Below, in pieces: positions 16,701-25,129 of a DNA stretch of 64,000 bases. The stretch is from Cyclobacterium plantarum (GTDB lineage: Bacteria; Bacteroidota; Bacteroidia; Cytophagales; Cyclobacteriaceae), in the NCBI RefSeq assembly GCF_011290685.1, contig NZ_JAANYN010000003.1, forward strand, positions 1 through 64,000. Reading direction: 5' to 3'. Each line of letters starts with the position of its first letter. Positions within the stretch are counted from its first letter, which is position 1. Under the pieces are notes generated by a model. That model did no database searches. It was not told where the DNA came from and saw only the letters and a program-made list of their open reading frames with translations. The position numbers and the translations under genes are program-made.

Positions 16701-18554
16701 CCGATTTCCAGAAACAGAGGAACTGGAATTTGGAATACCACAAAGAAGGTGTTTTTTCAACATGATCTGTATTCCAACATCTTCCATTCGGGTCTTAATT
16801 GTGCCAATGCGGTATTAACCACTCCCATCACCCCTTCTGGGTTGGCATTAAAATTAACAGGTAAAGCCATTGGAAAAGTCAGTACCAATGCTTTGTACAG
16901 GATGACGGTACGGAGGAAACAATTAGATGACAGGATAAAAGGACGTTTATTTGAGATTTCCATAGCTAAAGATTTAATGGATGCCGGTGAAAAATTTCAA
17001 AATAACGTATTCAATTCAATTGGATCAGGGTTCGAATCAGGAATTGGCATTGGATATGGTTGCCAGCAAGAGCTAAGTAACGCGTTAAAATTTATTCAAG
17101 GGATCTCTTCCGTCACCCCCGAAGACAAATACGGGCCTACCGGTTTTGACCAGGAGACCGATGGTGACCTGGCCAATAGAAAACGTTTTATTCCGCAAGG
17201 ACAGCTTTTTGAATACAAGATCGATTACTGGAACAAAGAGGATGCGACTGCACCGGCGGCGGAAGTATTTATCCGCGATACCCTGGAAACCAATTTTGAT
17301 ATCGGCACAGTGAACTTTACCGAGATTGGTTTTCTGGGCTGGAAAGTGCCGATCGAAGGTGGACAGTATTTTAATGTCACTGTGGATATGCGGCCGGAAA
17401 AGGAATTGCTGGTGAATGTAGAAGGAACGGTAAATCCGGAAACTCGGGAAATTTATTGGGTGCACCGCTCTCTGGATCCGGAAACCATGGAGCTACCCGA
17501 GGATCCCACAGCGGGCTACCTCCCACCTATAGACTCGACCGGATACAATATCGGCTGGGTGATGTTTACCGTGGAAGGGTTGGATAGCCTGGGCCACAAC
17601 AGTACCTTCCAAAATCAGGCGCATGTGAATTTTGATGGAGTAGGTCCCTGGGGACCGGCACCTCCGTATGGTCCTTACACCAATACCATCGATCAGGTAG
17701 CTCCGGAAAGTAATGTAATGGCCTTGCCGGTACGGTCGGGTCCGGAATTTACCGTTCAGTGGATCGGTTCTGATGAGGGAGGCGGAATCGGTACCTATGA
17801 TATCTTTGTACGGGAAGACGCAGGTGATTTCGAGCCCTGGTTGATAGCTACCTCGCTGCAAGAGGCCGCCTTCACCGGAGACATGGGTCATACCTACGCC
17901 TTCTATAGTGTCGCTACCGATCACACCGGCAATCATGAAATAAAAACCGATACGACTGAAGCAGTTACTTACGTTCCGGAATTGCCTGGAATGACCCGCC
18001 TGGTTTCACCATTGGAATATGTGGTATCTGCAGATAAATTTATCTGGATGACCGCTGATGAAGCAGACTCCTATACGTTGCAAATCGCTGCTGATTCCTT
18101 ATTTGAGGATATATTGATCGAAGAAACCCTTAGCGATACCACCATGACAACCGGACAAGTAGAAGCGAAGAAACCCTATTACTGGAGGGTGATGGCGTCG
18201 AATGTTTCCGGGGATGGGGATTGGACTGAAACGGGTATTTTCGAAGTAGATATGGTTACCAGCCTGGAATCGACTGATAGCCGCAATCCGGAAAATTATT
18301 CCTTCGGCAACCTGTATCCTAACCCATCAGAGGGAGTTATTTTCTTTAAGTTTGCCATTCCTGAAAGGATAAAGGTTCGAATCGAACTTTTTGGCGTCTC
18401 TGGAAGGTCCGAACGGGTATTGATTGACCGAGAACTGGGTGCGGGTAGCTACCAGTTGAGATCAGATCTTCGGATGGAAGCATCTGGTATGTATGTCATA
18501 CAGATGCAGGCAGGAACTTTTACTCAAGCCTATCGCTTGATTATCAGCAAATAA
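13773..18554 (+). CDS. Giant modular secreted protein with T9SS C-terminal sorting domain
   Basis: A 1593-residue exported protein. Signal peptide at 1-20 (ALFFSFLYALLADAQ). Residues about 25-250 carry three copies of a repeat opening with MEYFFNADPGFG, LEYFIDADPGFG and LEYYLTSGEY. A PKD-like domain (about 260-325) and an IPT-like segment (DVFPNTGSIQQKEANLTITGFG) follow. About 860-1105 is a helical, four-cysteine, visibly more A/T-rich segment unlike the rest. Next come DUF7619-like beta domains from about 1113 (GPTGFDQETDGD), a WIGSDEGGGIGTYDIFV unit, and a fibronectin-like domain. The last 80 residues (NLYPNPSEG to TQAYRLIISK) are a type A T9SS sorting domain, so it is exported through the outer membrane and anchored or released at the surface. 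Function is not known. Confidence 0.88.
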   Translation: MSKRYLALFFSFLYALLADAQEIQRMEYFFNADPGFGAAIPLDITQADRISTAFTLSTNELESGMHQLFIRVRDEQGNWSMTSSRIFFIDPIPAANLHLQSLEYFIDADPGFGNGTPINVENQSTIALDLTGDLSDRNLDFGFHQLYIRALDNQGRWSHTTKRIFYLQPGTPGLARITRLEYYLTSGEYVSGLRQYLIPEPATTVDLDFQADLSFLPSENNQYQMSIYAVNESGARSLVETRPVNICDGEPAKAGFEFAIGEGRIDLSNTSTSADTFQWIIGEEIVEEKDHFFEFEGPGRYPVSLVAANICNQDTLSQVIEVPGLLDVFPNTGSIQQKEANLTITGFGLDSLPQVMLEDEGGNTYFPVSMVRADTMRLRAVFDFSQMPLGAYTVQVANESSGDTLSLGTSFTLLEGGTIPYDQWVEFELAPDSTFRESVLIPESEKLLVTMKKADRIGYSGTWRGELSLYLGEELVGKAQGSPDFDLELKKPLSTLYSIEVPNITSRPITGKVKVSFAPDWLPLNEWATGEILRPYGYDWKYVDIDANVDTLFFETEGYGLWSTIEVFQESLSEPIESWSFSNMGAGYAIKGHILSPDAGRYYIRYKDSAVLQKTENGNQVRDYLIYAGVSSAKGIDVENRSIEALSQYEMGRGKNTIELSGRGFSEQDSIVLMNMVDSTYYGMHTVFQSGNRLVAHQDFGQLPAGEYLLGIYGAPIQFHEQPLIIKQEVKQEVKVELIARDQFRIGRYQKFVVRLTNLGNVDKNFLSLFVSGIPAAAKIRFDSEISTIDESIYPRDSLSQFEIIEEEMVVPLFVNNLPAGESIDIEMSIYLSKMQDFELQVAVDELFEEKLDALSNEGLGEYIQMVYELDSLFEVVNELESQSPNTRRNDLIADAIKSSYGLIFEKINELANSPISKECSQELGKSFGTLLAMYTKENRDKIINQVKDGVMDFFFGGWGDCISKSTSTLKNNIWDPISRNRGTGIWNTTKKVFFQHDLYSNIFHSGLNCANAVLTTPITPSGLALKLTGKAIGKVSTNALYRMTVRRKQLDDRIKGRLFEISIAKDLMDAGEKFQNNVFNSIGSGFESGIGIGYGCQQELSNALKFIQGISSVTPEDKYGPTGFDQETDGDLANRKRFIPQGQLFEYKIDYWNKEDATAPAAEVFIRDTLETNFDIGTVNFTEIGFLGWKVPIEGGQYFNVTVDMRPEKELLVNVEGTVNPETREIYWVHRSLDPETMELPEDPTAGYLPPIDSTGYNIGWVMFTVEGLDSLGHNSTFQNQAHVNFDGVGPWGPAPPYGPYTNTIDQVAPESNVMALPVRSGPEFTVQWIGSDEGGGIGTYDIFVREDAGDFEPWLIATSLQEAAFTGDMGHTYAFYSVATDHTGNHEIKTDTTEAVTYVPELPGMTRLVSPLEYVVSADKFIWMTADEADSYTLQIAADSLFEDILIEETLSDTTMTTGQVEAKKPYYWRVMASNVSGDGDWTETGIFEVDMVTSLESTDSRNPENYSFGNLYPNPSEGVIFFKFAIPERIKVRIELFGVSGRSERVLIDRELGAGSYQLRSDLRMEASGMYVIQMQAGTFTQAYRLIISK

Positions 18555-18566
18555 TTTGACAAAAAA

Positions 18567-18595
18567 AGCCGAATCATTTCCTGTAAGATCCGGCT
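18567..18595 (+). terminator. Terminator after the secretion operon
   Basis: AGCCGAATC pairs with GATCCGGCT (eight of nine bases) around an eleven-base loop, preceded by an A-run and followed by AAACATGTTTTAATTTT. It starts 12 bases after the stop codon of the giant protein gene. Confidence 0.6.
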
Positions 18596-18705
18596 AAACA
18601 TGTTTTAATTTTAGTAATTCCTTTTGTTTACGCCAGGAATGATATCAACGAAACGCTGTAGGTAGTTAATCTATCTGGCTAATTTGAAAGCTAGTAATGC
18701 AACCT

Positions 18706-19140
18706 TTAATACCTGTAAATCCCGGCCAGACCCGTGTCCGTCGGCATATATTCAGGGGGCATGACCACAACCTTGCCGCCCATTTGCATTACCAGCTCAC
18801 CCATATCATCCAGGAGGTCATCGACTTTGGGGTTGTCCATGTCCTTTTTCTGGGTATTACCCGTAACTAAGTTGGTGATACGCGCGGCAATGATGCGATC
18901 TGCTTCTAGGAGTAAAGTTCCAATCCTTCCTTCTACGGCGGCAACTGCCAATTCCTTATAATCATCCGTTCCTTTTCATGAAGCCCTGGCTTGGCAAAAT
19001 TTTCCGGCCATGCGTTCTAGATTATGAAAATAAGAAGACTCCATTATGGACCAGGCTATTTCAGCCAGCTTTTCTTTGCTTACAGCCGTAGGATTTACCT
19101 GGATACCATCTGGCAACAAAGCCTCATTTTTATTTATATT
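18706..19140 (-). pseudogene. Broken baeRF3-like (release-factor-like) gene, C-terminal part only
   Basis: Read on the minus strand, the frame encodes LPDGIQVNPTAVSKEKLAE, then ...SSYFHNLERMAGKFCQARAS, an in-frame TGA at 18976-18978, and then continues in the same frame with KGTDDYKELAVAAVEGRIG, LLLEADRIIAARI, PKVDDLLDDMGELV and a final MPTDTGLAGIYRY. This matches the C-terminal half of the bacterial archaeo-eukaryotic release-factor-like family 3 proteins as I remember them, which are about 370 residues long. The N-terminal half is missing, with a stop in frame immediately upstream at 19141. It is therefore a decayed fragment; the 81-residue frame from 18951 is unlikely to be a real gene. 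Neighbours are unrelated. Confidence 0.65.
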
Positions 19141-19262
19141 TCAATTTGAAATGTGTTATTGGCAATGCCGTCCATTTACCTGAATTGTTCTCCTAAGGGA
19201 TATAAAATTAAAAAACTTGAATTGACATTGGGGGCTGTTAATTTGTTAAATGAAAGTATAGT

Positions 19263-19547
19263 ATGGATATCCAACATCAGACAAAATCAACAAAAGGTTC
19301 CTTCTTTATCGAAAGTGAAGGTCAGATAAGTGCCGAAATGACCTATTCCAGAGCAGGGGACAAATTGCTCATTATTGACCATACCGAAATCTCGGCATCA
19401 CTCAGAGGTAAGGGAGTTGGTGAGGCTTTGGTTTTTAGGGCAGTGGAATTTGCCAGGGCCAATCAATTAAAAATATTGCCTCTTTGCCCTTTTGCAAAAT
19501 CGGTTTTTGAAAAGAACCCGGAAATCAGGGATGTGCTCTCAAAGTAG
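19263..19547 (+). CDS. Small GNAT-type N-acetyltransferase
   Basis: A 94-residue protein of the short Gcn5-related family (YjdJ/NATD1-like). The acetyl-CoA pyrophosphate loop is visible as ASLRGKGVGEALVFRAVEFA (RGxGxG), preceded by the strand LLIIDHTEIS and followed by ILPLCPFAKSVFEK, which is typical at the end of these small domains. Length matches the family. Substrate unknown. It begins about 120 bases after the broken baeRF3-like fragment, on the opposite strand. Confidence 0.85.
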   Translation: MDIQHQTKSTKGSFFIESEGQISAEMTYSRAGDKLLIIDHTEISASLRGKGVGEALVFRAVEFARANQLKILPLCPFAKSVFEKNPEIRDVLSK

Positions 19548-19803
19548 GACTTTTTAGTTTGGATGGATTAGGAATGGCTACAATAACAGTGGCTGGTGAA
19601 ATTTTTTATTTTCATCAATATATTTCTTCCGCTAGTCTCAAATAAATACCTGATTTTTGCGGGGAAATACCCTTTGGGGTAGGGCTAATATTTTATAAGT
19701 AAAATATATAATAAAAATATAATTTTTTATAATATATTTAATTTATTTAGCATTAAATTTGATATGTATATAAAATATATAACTATCATAATTTAAAACT
19801 ACT

Positions 19804-20484
19804 ATGAAAAAGCCCTTTAGTGCGCAAATATTTACTGTAACGATAATGGTCATGCTTGGCCTATTTTCCGGAATTAACTTTGCCTTTGCACAATCCAATA
19901 ACCCAGGGCCAAAAATCGGCATAAAAGGTGGCCTTAATCTGTCACAGCTTTACGTCGATCAACCTAATGTAGAAAATGAAAGTATGAAAATGGGGATTCA
20001 TTTTGGTTTATTCAGTAAAATTCCCATCAACAACTATGTAGCTTTACAACCAGAGGTCTTATACACCAATACGGGTTCAAAAGTATCCTATGGCGGATCG
20101 GATTTTGAAAATGTATTTGGAATTGAAACGGGAGAAATCAGGTTTAACCTGAATTATGTACAGGTTCCCGTTGCTTTGGCGGTGAATCTGGGCCCTTTAA
20201 ATGTTCATGCCGGCCCTTATTTGGCTTATTTACTTTCTGCCAATGTAAAAGATTGGAAATCTTCAGAAACAAGCCCAACCCAGGTTAGGGAATTGGATAC
20301 AAAAGACTTTAACAAAATAGACTATGGTTTAGTAATTGGAGCCGGGTTTGATATCAAGGCAGTAAATGTAGGCGCCAGGTACAATTATGGCCTGAGGAAT
20401 GTGGGTAAGGAAGGCCTCGCCGGAAACCTGACGGATAATTCTAAAAATGCTGTTGTTCAGGTTTATCTGGGCTTTGGCTTTTAA
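19804..20484 (+). CDS. Outer-membrane beta-barrel protein, PorT/porin-family type
   Basis: A 226-residue protein with a signal peptide (VTIMVMLGLFSGINFAFA) and eight or so amphipathic strands ending in a C-terminal aromatic (VYLGFGF). The opening GPKIGIKGGLNLSQL and later NYVALQPEVLYTNTGSK, INYVQVPVALAVNLG-like and VNVGARYNYGLRN segments are typical of the outer_membrane_beta-barrel (PorT-like) family of Bacteroidota. It stands alone behind a 255-base AT-rich leader, which may contain its promoter. A defined terminator follows. No substrate is known; this class often has structural or channel roles. Confidence 0.82.
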   Translation: MKKPFSAQIFTVTIMVMLGLFSGINFAFAQSNNPGPKIGIKGGLNLSQLYVDQPNVENESMKMGIHFGLFSKIPINNYVALQPEVLYTNTGSKVSYGGSDFENVFGIETGEIRFNLNYVQVPVALAVNLGPLNVHAGPYLAYLLSANVKDWKSSETSPTQVRELDTKDFNKIDYGLVIGAGFDIKAVNVGARYNYGLRNVGKEGLAGNLTDNSKNAVVQVYLGFGF

Positions 20485-20508
20485 AGGTATATTAATGATC
20501 ACCACAAG

Positions 20509-20540
20509 CCTTGCTTCCGGAAAGAAGTAGGGTTTTTTTT
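20509..20540 (+). terminator. Rho-independent terminator of the barrel gene
   Basis: CCTTGCTTC pairs with GAAGTAGGG (two G-U pairs, all nine positions paired) around CGGAAA and is followed at once by eight T. It lies 25 bases after the stop codon. This is the strongest plus-strand terminator in the window. Confidence 0.75.
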
Positions 20541-20615
20541 GCCCAATTTCTTTGGGAAACTACTATTCTTTGTTTCAGGAAATTGTTTTTAACCCAACCA
20601 TCAAAAGGTAAAATC

Positions 20616-23012
20616 TTAGTCAATAGGTTTTTTGGGCAGGGTAAAATGAAACTGACTTCCTTCTCCGGGTTGTGAGGTTGCCCAAATTGACCCACCATAT
20701 TGATTTACTATTTTCTTGCAGGTAGCCAATCCCAAACCTGTTCCCTCAAAGGACTTTTTGCTGTGTAATCTTTTAAAGGGATTGAACAATAATTTAAGGT
20801 GTTCCGCTGCAATACCGATACCATTGTCTTCTACCGTAAAATGATACAGTCTGGCATCCTGCCGGAATTTAATTTGTATTCGGGGAGCCTTATTTTCCGG
20901 AATAAATTTGAGCCCATTGTTTATTAAATTTAAAAACAAGCGGTAAATATCATTTGGATTGGCATGAATCAACACATCCTGATCAGGAAGCAGCACCGTG
21001 GCGTTCGTCTTTTCTATCCGCTTTTGCAAGTCATTGACCACATTTTTCAAGATCTCAGCAGCGTGGAAAGTTTCCACTTTTTTCTTCTCCATCCCCGCCC
21101 TGGAGTAGTTCAGGATATCTTCAATCATGCGCTGCATACGGATTGAACCATCCATGGCAAAATGAATGTATTGTTGTGCTTTTTCATCCAGCTGATGGGC
21201 ATATTTCCGTTTTAGCAATGAAGTAAATGCGGAGACCATGCGAAGCGGCTCCTGCAGGTCATGTGCAGTGATGGAGGCAAACTGTTCCAGTTCCTGGTTG
21301 CTATTTTCTAACAGCTGATTCAGCGCTTTAAGATCCTGTTCTGCCTTTTTTGCTGCGGTAATGTCTATGATGATGGCCACAAATGCAGGTTGTCCTTCAT
21401 AGCGCATTTTCTGCAAATGGACTTCGACAGGGTAACGGGTTCCGTTTTTTCGTTCATGGACAGTCACGAATACCAACTTTTCTCTTTCATCATTCAGTAA
21501 TGGCGCAACGAAGGACCTAAACTGTGGTTCATCAAATTCAGGTTTGATTTGATAGGGAGTCAGGCCTTTTAATTCCTGCAGGCTATAGCCCATATTGAGC
21601 AAGGCCCCCCTGTTCGCATAACAAAAACTCAGGCTTTTGGTGTCAAAAATATATATTTCATTCAGGCTGTTCTCCATGATATTGGCCATCTGCGATTTGA
21701 CCGATATGGATTGCAACTCCTCTGTACGGTCATTTAAGATGGCCAACAGGCAGTTTCTTCCCTCAAATACCAATTCATGAACCATGAGTTCGCCCTGTAT
21801 CAGTTCACCATTCTTCTTTTTCTGGACGATATTTTCCAGTTTGACCTCCTTTCTTGTCCCTTTGAGTTGTTGAATGGAATCAAAAAAGAAACCTATTTCT
21901 TCTTCCTGCATCAGGAGGCCCATTTTGCTTCCCAGCATTTCTTTTTTTCGGTAGCCAAATTTGTCCAATGTGGAGCGGTTGACCTCCATAATTTCCATGG
22001 TGTCCATGTCCAACAAAATCTTGGGCAGTGGACTATGGTCGAAAAGCATCCGGTAGTTGGCCTCCGACTCCTTCAATTTGATCTCCGCCTTTTTTCTATC
22101 CGTAATGGTTTTGGCAAAAAAGGCTGCTCCTGTGATTATTCCATCCCGAAAGATGGGATGGCCACTCAATTCTATCCACACCAGTAAACCGGTTTCCATT
22201 TTTTCCGGCCTGCAATATTCCTCAGTGAAGGATTCCCCGGAAAGGGCCCGCTCAAAAAAGCCCTTGAATTTCTGGTGCATGTCTTCCGGAATTTTTCCAG
22301 GAAAAAGGGCAGAGATGCCAGGGCGAAGTTTCTCTCCTATTATGGCTTCTATTTTTCTTGAAAATGCATCATTAAAGGTTATAAACTGGTAATTGGTGTC
22401 AATACTCCAGATATCATCAGAAGTGGTGTTGATCAAGGCTTCATTGTTCAGCCGTTCCTGAGCTCGTTGTTGTTCCATTTCCTTTTGGAGCCGGTAACTT
22501 TGCTGAATGACCTTTTGCTTTTTTCTACTCTCCAGCAGAGAAATGACCTGTGTTGCCAATAGCTTTAGGGACCGTACTTGCCCCTGAGAAAGCTGGGATG
22601 GACTTTGATCCAGCACGCATAGCGCTCCCAACTGGAATCCGTTGGGAGAAATCAATGGAAAACCAGCAAAAAACCGGTACCGGGTTTTTTCCGGTACCCC
22701 CAGCTGCCGGGAGGCTTCCTGCCGGACTTGAATATCTGATATTACTATGGGTTTGCCCGCCTTGTTTCCTGCATGTAGACAAGGTGGCCTGGTCTCTTCA
22801 AAATCTTTTATACCGAACCCGAAAACTGATTTATAAAACAGCCCATTACTTCCCAAAAAAGAGAGAGAGGAAACAGCTGCTCCGCTTACCTGTGATGCCA
22901 ATTCCGTAATGGTATCAAACTCGGGTTCTGGTGAGGTATCAAGAATGTCGTAGGATTGCAATACCGCAAACCGCTTTTCCTCTTTGAGCTTATCAAAAGC
23001 CACTTTTTTCAT
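20616..23012 (-). CDS. GAF-PAS-PAS-PAS sensor histidine kinase
   Basis: A 798-residue soluble kinase with no membrane segment. A GAF domain occupies about residues 10-165 ([15 protein letters not shown]...[14 protein letters not shown]), then three PAS units (about 190-310, 315-440, 441-560; the last has the PAC motif [15 protein letters not shown]). The HisKA domain carries the phospho-accepting His584 in [14 protein letters not shown]. The ATPase domain has [16 protein letters not shown], and [13 protein letters not shown]. It has no receiver domain, and no response regulator is adjacent. The nearest receiver, at 36354, is 13 kb away. The sensed signal cannot be read; GAF plus PAS suggests a cytoplasmic ligand or redox input. 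Confidence 0.92.
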   Translation of the reverse strand: MKKVAFDKLKEEKRFAVLQSYDILDTSPEPEFDTITELASQVSGAAVSSLSFLGSNGLFYKSVFGFGIKDFEETRPPCLHAGNKAGKPIVISDIQVRQEASRQLGVPEKTRYRFFAGFPLISPNGFQLGALCVLDQSPSQLSQGQVRSLKLLATQVISLLESRKKQKVIQQSYRLQKEMEQQRAQERLNNEALINTTSDDIWSIDTNYQFITFNDAFSRKIEAIIGEKLRPGISALFPGKIPEDMHQKFKGFFERALSGESFTEEYCRPEKMETGLLVWIELSGHPIFRDGIITGAAFFAKTITDRKKAEIKLKESEANYRMLFDHSPLPKILLDMDTMEIMEVNRSTLDKFGYRKKEMLGSKMGLLMQEEEIGFFFDSIQQLKGTRKEVKLENIVQKKKNGELIQGELMVHELVFEGRNCLLAILNDRTEELQSISVKSQMANIMENSLNEIYIFDTKSLSFCYANRGALLNMGYSLQELKGLTPYQIKPEFDEPQFRSFVAPLLNDEREKLVFVTVHERKNGTRYPVEVHLQKMRYEGQPAFVAIIIDITAAKKAEQDLKALNQLLENSNQELEQFASITAHDLQEPLRMVSAFTSLLKRKYAHQLDEKAQQYIHFAMDGSIRMQRMIEDILNYSRAGMEKKKVETFHAAEILKNVVNDLQKRIEKTNATVLLPDQDVLIHANPNDIYRLFLNLINNGLKFIPENKAPRIQIKFRQDARLYHFTVEDNGIGIAAEHLKLLFNPFKRLHSKKSFEGTGLGLATCKKIVNQYGGSIWATSQPGEGSQFHFTLPKKPID

Positions 23013-23413
23013 GCCAAAAAATACAGTGAAAATTCAATAATTATTATTAAATTAAATAAGGACCAAAAACCAAACCATAATCATTCAATTTAGGATAAAA
23101 TTTTTGAAAACCGAATGATCAAGACAAAATTAAATTTTCAGGTTTGGTATATAAATGCTGCGGGAAGACCAAAGAAAATGATGAAACCTTAAGGCTGTAG
23201 ATAAAAACCTGAGTAGGGTTGATGTGCTTCTAAAATAGGGATTAAACCGTTATTGAGAGCCCTTTTTGATAGTTTTAGGTTGAAGGAAAGGCCATGGAAA
23301 TCCCGTCTAGTCAGGCATTCCCTCGGCTTTCCCCCTATCAAGCGCCCTTTTCCAGGCATCTGGATGAGGGATTTTTCCTGAAATTACGCCGTTACAGGGG
23401 AAAATAGAAAAAA
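23013..23413. other. Unexplained intergenic stretch with an 83-nt closed hairpin
   Basis: No coding frame is convincing here. A segment at 23296-23378 is closed by GGAAATCCC and GGGATTTTTCC, which can pair over eight or so bases, and contains the internal repeat CAGGCAT twice. Parts of it look structured enough to suggest a non-coding RNA or a decayed mobile-element end. The AT-rich part at 23013-23200 probably contains the kinase promoter. I see no known riboswitch. Confidence 0.35.
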
Positions 23414-23453
23414 TCCCTGACCAGTAGGTTCCAATTTCCTTGCCGGTCAGGGA
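23414..23453 (-). terminator. Rho-independent terminator of the M56/TonB gene
   Basis: TCCCTGACC and GGTCAGGGA form a perfect nine-base-pair stem with a 22-base loop. On the minus strand the stem is followed by six T (plus-strand A-run 23408-23413). It lies 30 bases after the stop of the M56/TonB gene. Confidence 0.75.
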
Positions 23454-23483
23454 GCGATTAACAACAAACAATCCTGAATTATT

Positions 23484-24725
23484 CTAATTAATTTTAAACT
23501 TAATTGGAACGCGCATCTTGACGGTTACTTCTTTCCCTTTCTGTTTGCCGGGTTCCCAGTCAGGTGAATTGCGGATCACTTCAAGAGCAGCCTGGTTCAG
23601 CCGGTCATCTACGCCTCTCAAAAGTTCTACATCCCTGACGACTCCTTCCTGATTGACCACAAAACTGGCATAAACGGTTCCTTCTACGCCCTCTTTTTTG
23701 GCGGATTCGGGATAGGTCAGGTTTTCCATCAGGTACTGGTTCCATCCTTCCATACCCCCATTTGGTACAGGCATATCCTCTACTACATCGAAAACATCTC
23801 CCTGCATCAGTCTTTCGGTGATTTTGTTGTCGTCTTTGTCGTTTTGCTCCATCATCTCTTCCTGGTATTCGCAGGCAAAAAGGACAAATAATACCCCAAA
23901 TAGCGGGATGGACAAAGCATACTTGCTCCTGGCAAGCGATCTGGTTTTTGGTTGATTCATCATTTTAATTCTTTTTTTGATTTGAAATTGATTGAAATTA
24001 TGGATAAGCGCACAGGTCTGTGTAGGCCTGAGTAATTTTAATAGCAATTGGGCATAAGTTTTTTTTGAATGATGGGCTATGATTTTCTCGTCTACCTGGT
24101 ATTCATGTACCTCCCGCAAAGCTTTTTCAAACAGCCTTACAAAAGGATTGAACCAGAGTACGATTTTTAACAGTTGGACAAGTAGGATATCCCAACTGTG
24201 GAGCTGGTTGCCATGCGCAGCCTCATGGGCAATTATCCACTCCCGGTCTACTTCATTACCCCCTTTGGCCGGTAAGAAGATATACCGGAAAAAAGAAGCC
24301 GGTTGGAAATCCGGATGTTCCAGCAGGATGAAAGGCCCCCAGAAAGCCTGCCTGGCCTTGCTGATCTGCCTGTACAAAACAACCATTCCCCAAATCAACC
24401 GACAGAGAAAAAAGATAAGCCCTATAAGGTAAACCCCAAAAAGAAATTGGGGAAGTGAAATCCATTCCTGTTCTGTTGATAGAGTTTTCTGATCAGTAAA
24501 TTCCAAAATGGGAAACTGAAAACCGTAACTTGCTGCCAGCTGGCTACCGGCCACATTAGCCGGAAATTCAATGGCTGGAAAAGCCAGGGAGGCGATAATT
24601 GCCAGCAGCAAAAATGCCCGGTTCCAGTCGAAAAATGTATTTCCATCCAGAAGCAGCCAATAAAAAAACCATAAGGCACCAAGGCTAAGGCTGGCTTCCC
24701 ACAAATAGTTTAAAACCTGATTCAT
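23484..24725 (-). CDS. BlaR1-like M56 metallopeptidase with C-terminal TonB domain
   Basis: A 413-residue inner-membrane protein. Four hydrophobic helices flank a zinc-protease domain whose HEAAH motif lies at residues 167-171 (IIAHEAAHGNQLHSWD), with a downstream glutamate in REVHEYQVDEKI. The BlaR1/MecR1 penicillin-sensor domain is absent. Instead, after another membrane segment with a cysteine (LFVLFACEYQ), the protein ends in a TonB C-terminal domain (GVEGTVYASFVVNQEGVV, NSPDWEPGKQKGK). It is likely to cleave its partner BlaI-type repressor on receipt of a signal. Its start overlaps the repressor stop by four bases. A strong terminator lies downstream. What is sensed is unknown. Confidence 0.88.
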   Translation of the reverse strand: MNQVLNYLWEASLSLGALWFFYWLLLDGNTFFDWNRAFLLLAIIASLAFPAIEFPANVAGSQLAASYGFQFPILEFTDQKTLSTEQEWISLPQFLFGVYLIGLIFFLCRLIWGMVVLYRQISKARQAFWGPFILLEHPDFQPASFFRYIFLPAKGGNEVDREWIIAHEAAHGNQLHSWDILLVQLLKIVLWFNPFVRLFEKALREVHEYQVDEKIIAHHSKKTYAQLLLKLLRPTQTCALIHNFNQFQIKKRIKMMNQPKTRSLARSKYALSIPLFGVLFVLFACEYQEEMMEQNDKDDNKITERLMQGDVFDVVEDMPVPNGGMEGWNQYLMENLTYPESAKKEGVEGTVYASFVVNQEGVVRDVELLRGVDDRLNQAALEVIRNSPDWEPGKQKGKEVTVKMRVPIKFKIN

Positions 24726-25096
24726 GATTTTTTCTCATTTTTAAAATTTTCAACCATCTTCTCCAATTCTTTTAATTCCTGATCGGAAAGCTTCTTCTCC
24801 TTTACCATAAAGGACAAAACATTTTGTGCTGAACCATCAAAATAGTTTTTTACCATTTGGTTAAAACTTTTGTTTCGGTACGCCTTTTTGCTGATCAGAG
24901 GAAAGTACTGATGGGTATTTCCATAAGTGATGTGATCCAGAAAACCCTTTTTTTCAAGTTGTTTGATGACGGATGCCAGGGTTGTGTAAGGAGGTTTGGG
25001 TTCAGGAAAACGCTTAAGGACTTCCCTGATGAGGGCCTTTTCCATTTCCCAGATAATGGCCATGACCTGCTCTTCGTTGTTGGTTAATTGTTCCAT
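24722..25096 (-). CDS. BlaI/MecI/CopY-family transcriptional repressor
   Basis: A 124-residue winged-helix repressor: EEQVMAIIWEMEKALIREVLKRF opens the domain, then PPYTTLASVIKQLEKKGFLDHI forms the recognition helix and wing start (TTLAxxxxxLxxKG, the family core), and the C-terminal half (SFNQMVKNYFDGSAQNVLSF) is the dimerisation region containing the usual protease-sensitive stretch. It is coupled to the M56 protease gene by a four-base ATGA overlap, as in blaI/blaR1 pairs. Two tandem TACG-N7-CGTA dyads lie 34-67 bases upstream of its start, well placed for autoregulation and perhaps for the divergent molybdenum hydroxylase. Confidence 0.92.
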   Translation of the reverse strand: MEQLTNNEEQVMAIIWEMEKALIREVLKRFPEPKPPYTTLASVIKQLEKKGFLDHITYGNTHQYFPLISKKAYRNKSFNQMVKNYFDGSAQNVLSFMVKEKKLSDQELKELEKMVENFKNEKKS

Positions 25097-25129
25097 ACAA
25101 GCAAGGTAAGAAAAGATTATTAGTTTTCC

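Noticed and set aside
16959-17043. tRNA-like GGTTCGAATC string in the giant protein gene
   Set aside because: The string lies in a continuous coding frame and no cloverleaf can be drawn around it.
21777-22187. Plus-strand frames inside the histidine kinase gene
   Set aside because: They are shadows of the kinase, whose domains are continuous on the minus strand.
23296-23378. Possible cobalamin riboswitch
   Set aside because: A GGGAAAGCCGAGGGAATGCC stretch resembles part of a B12 aptamer, but the conserved GCCACTG and CCCGC parts are missing and no B12 gene follows.
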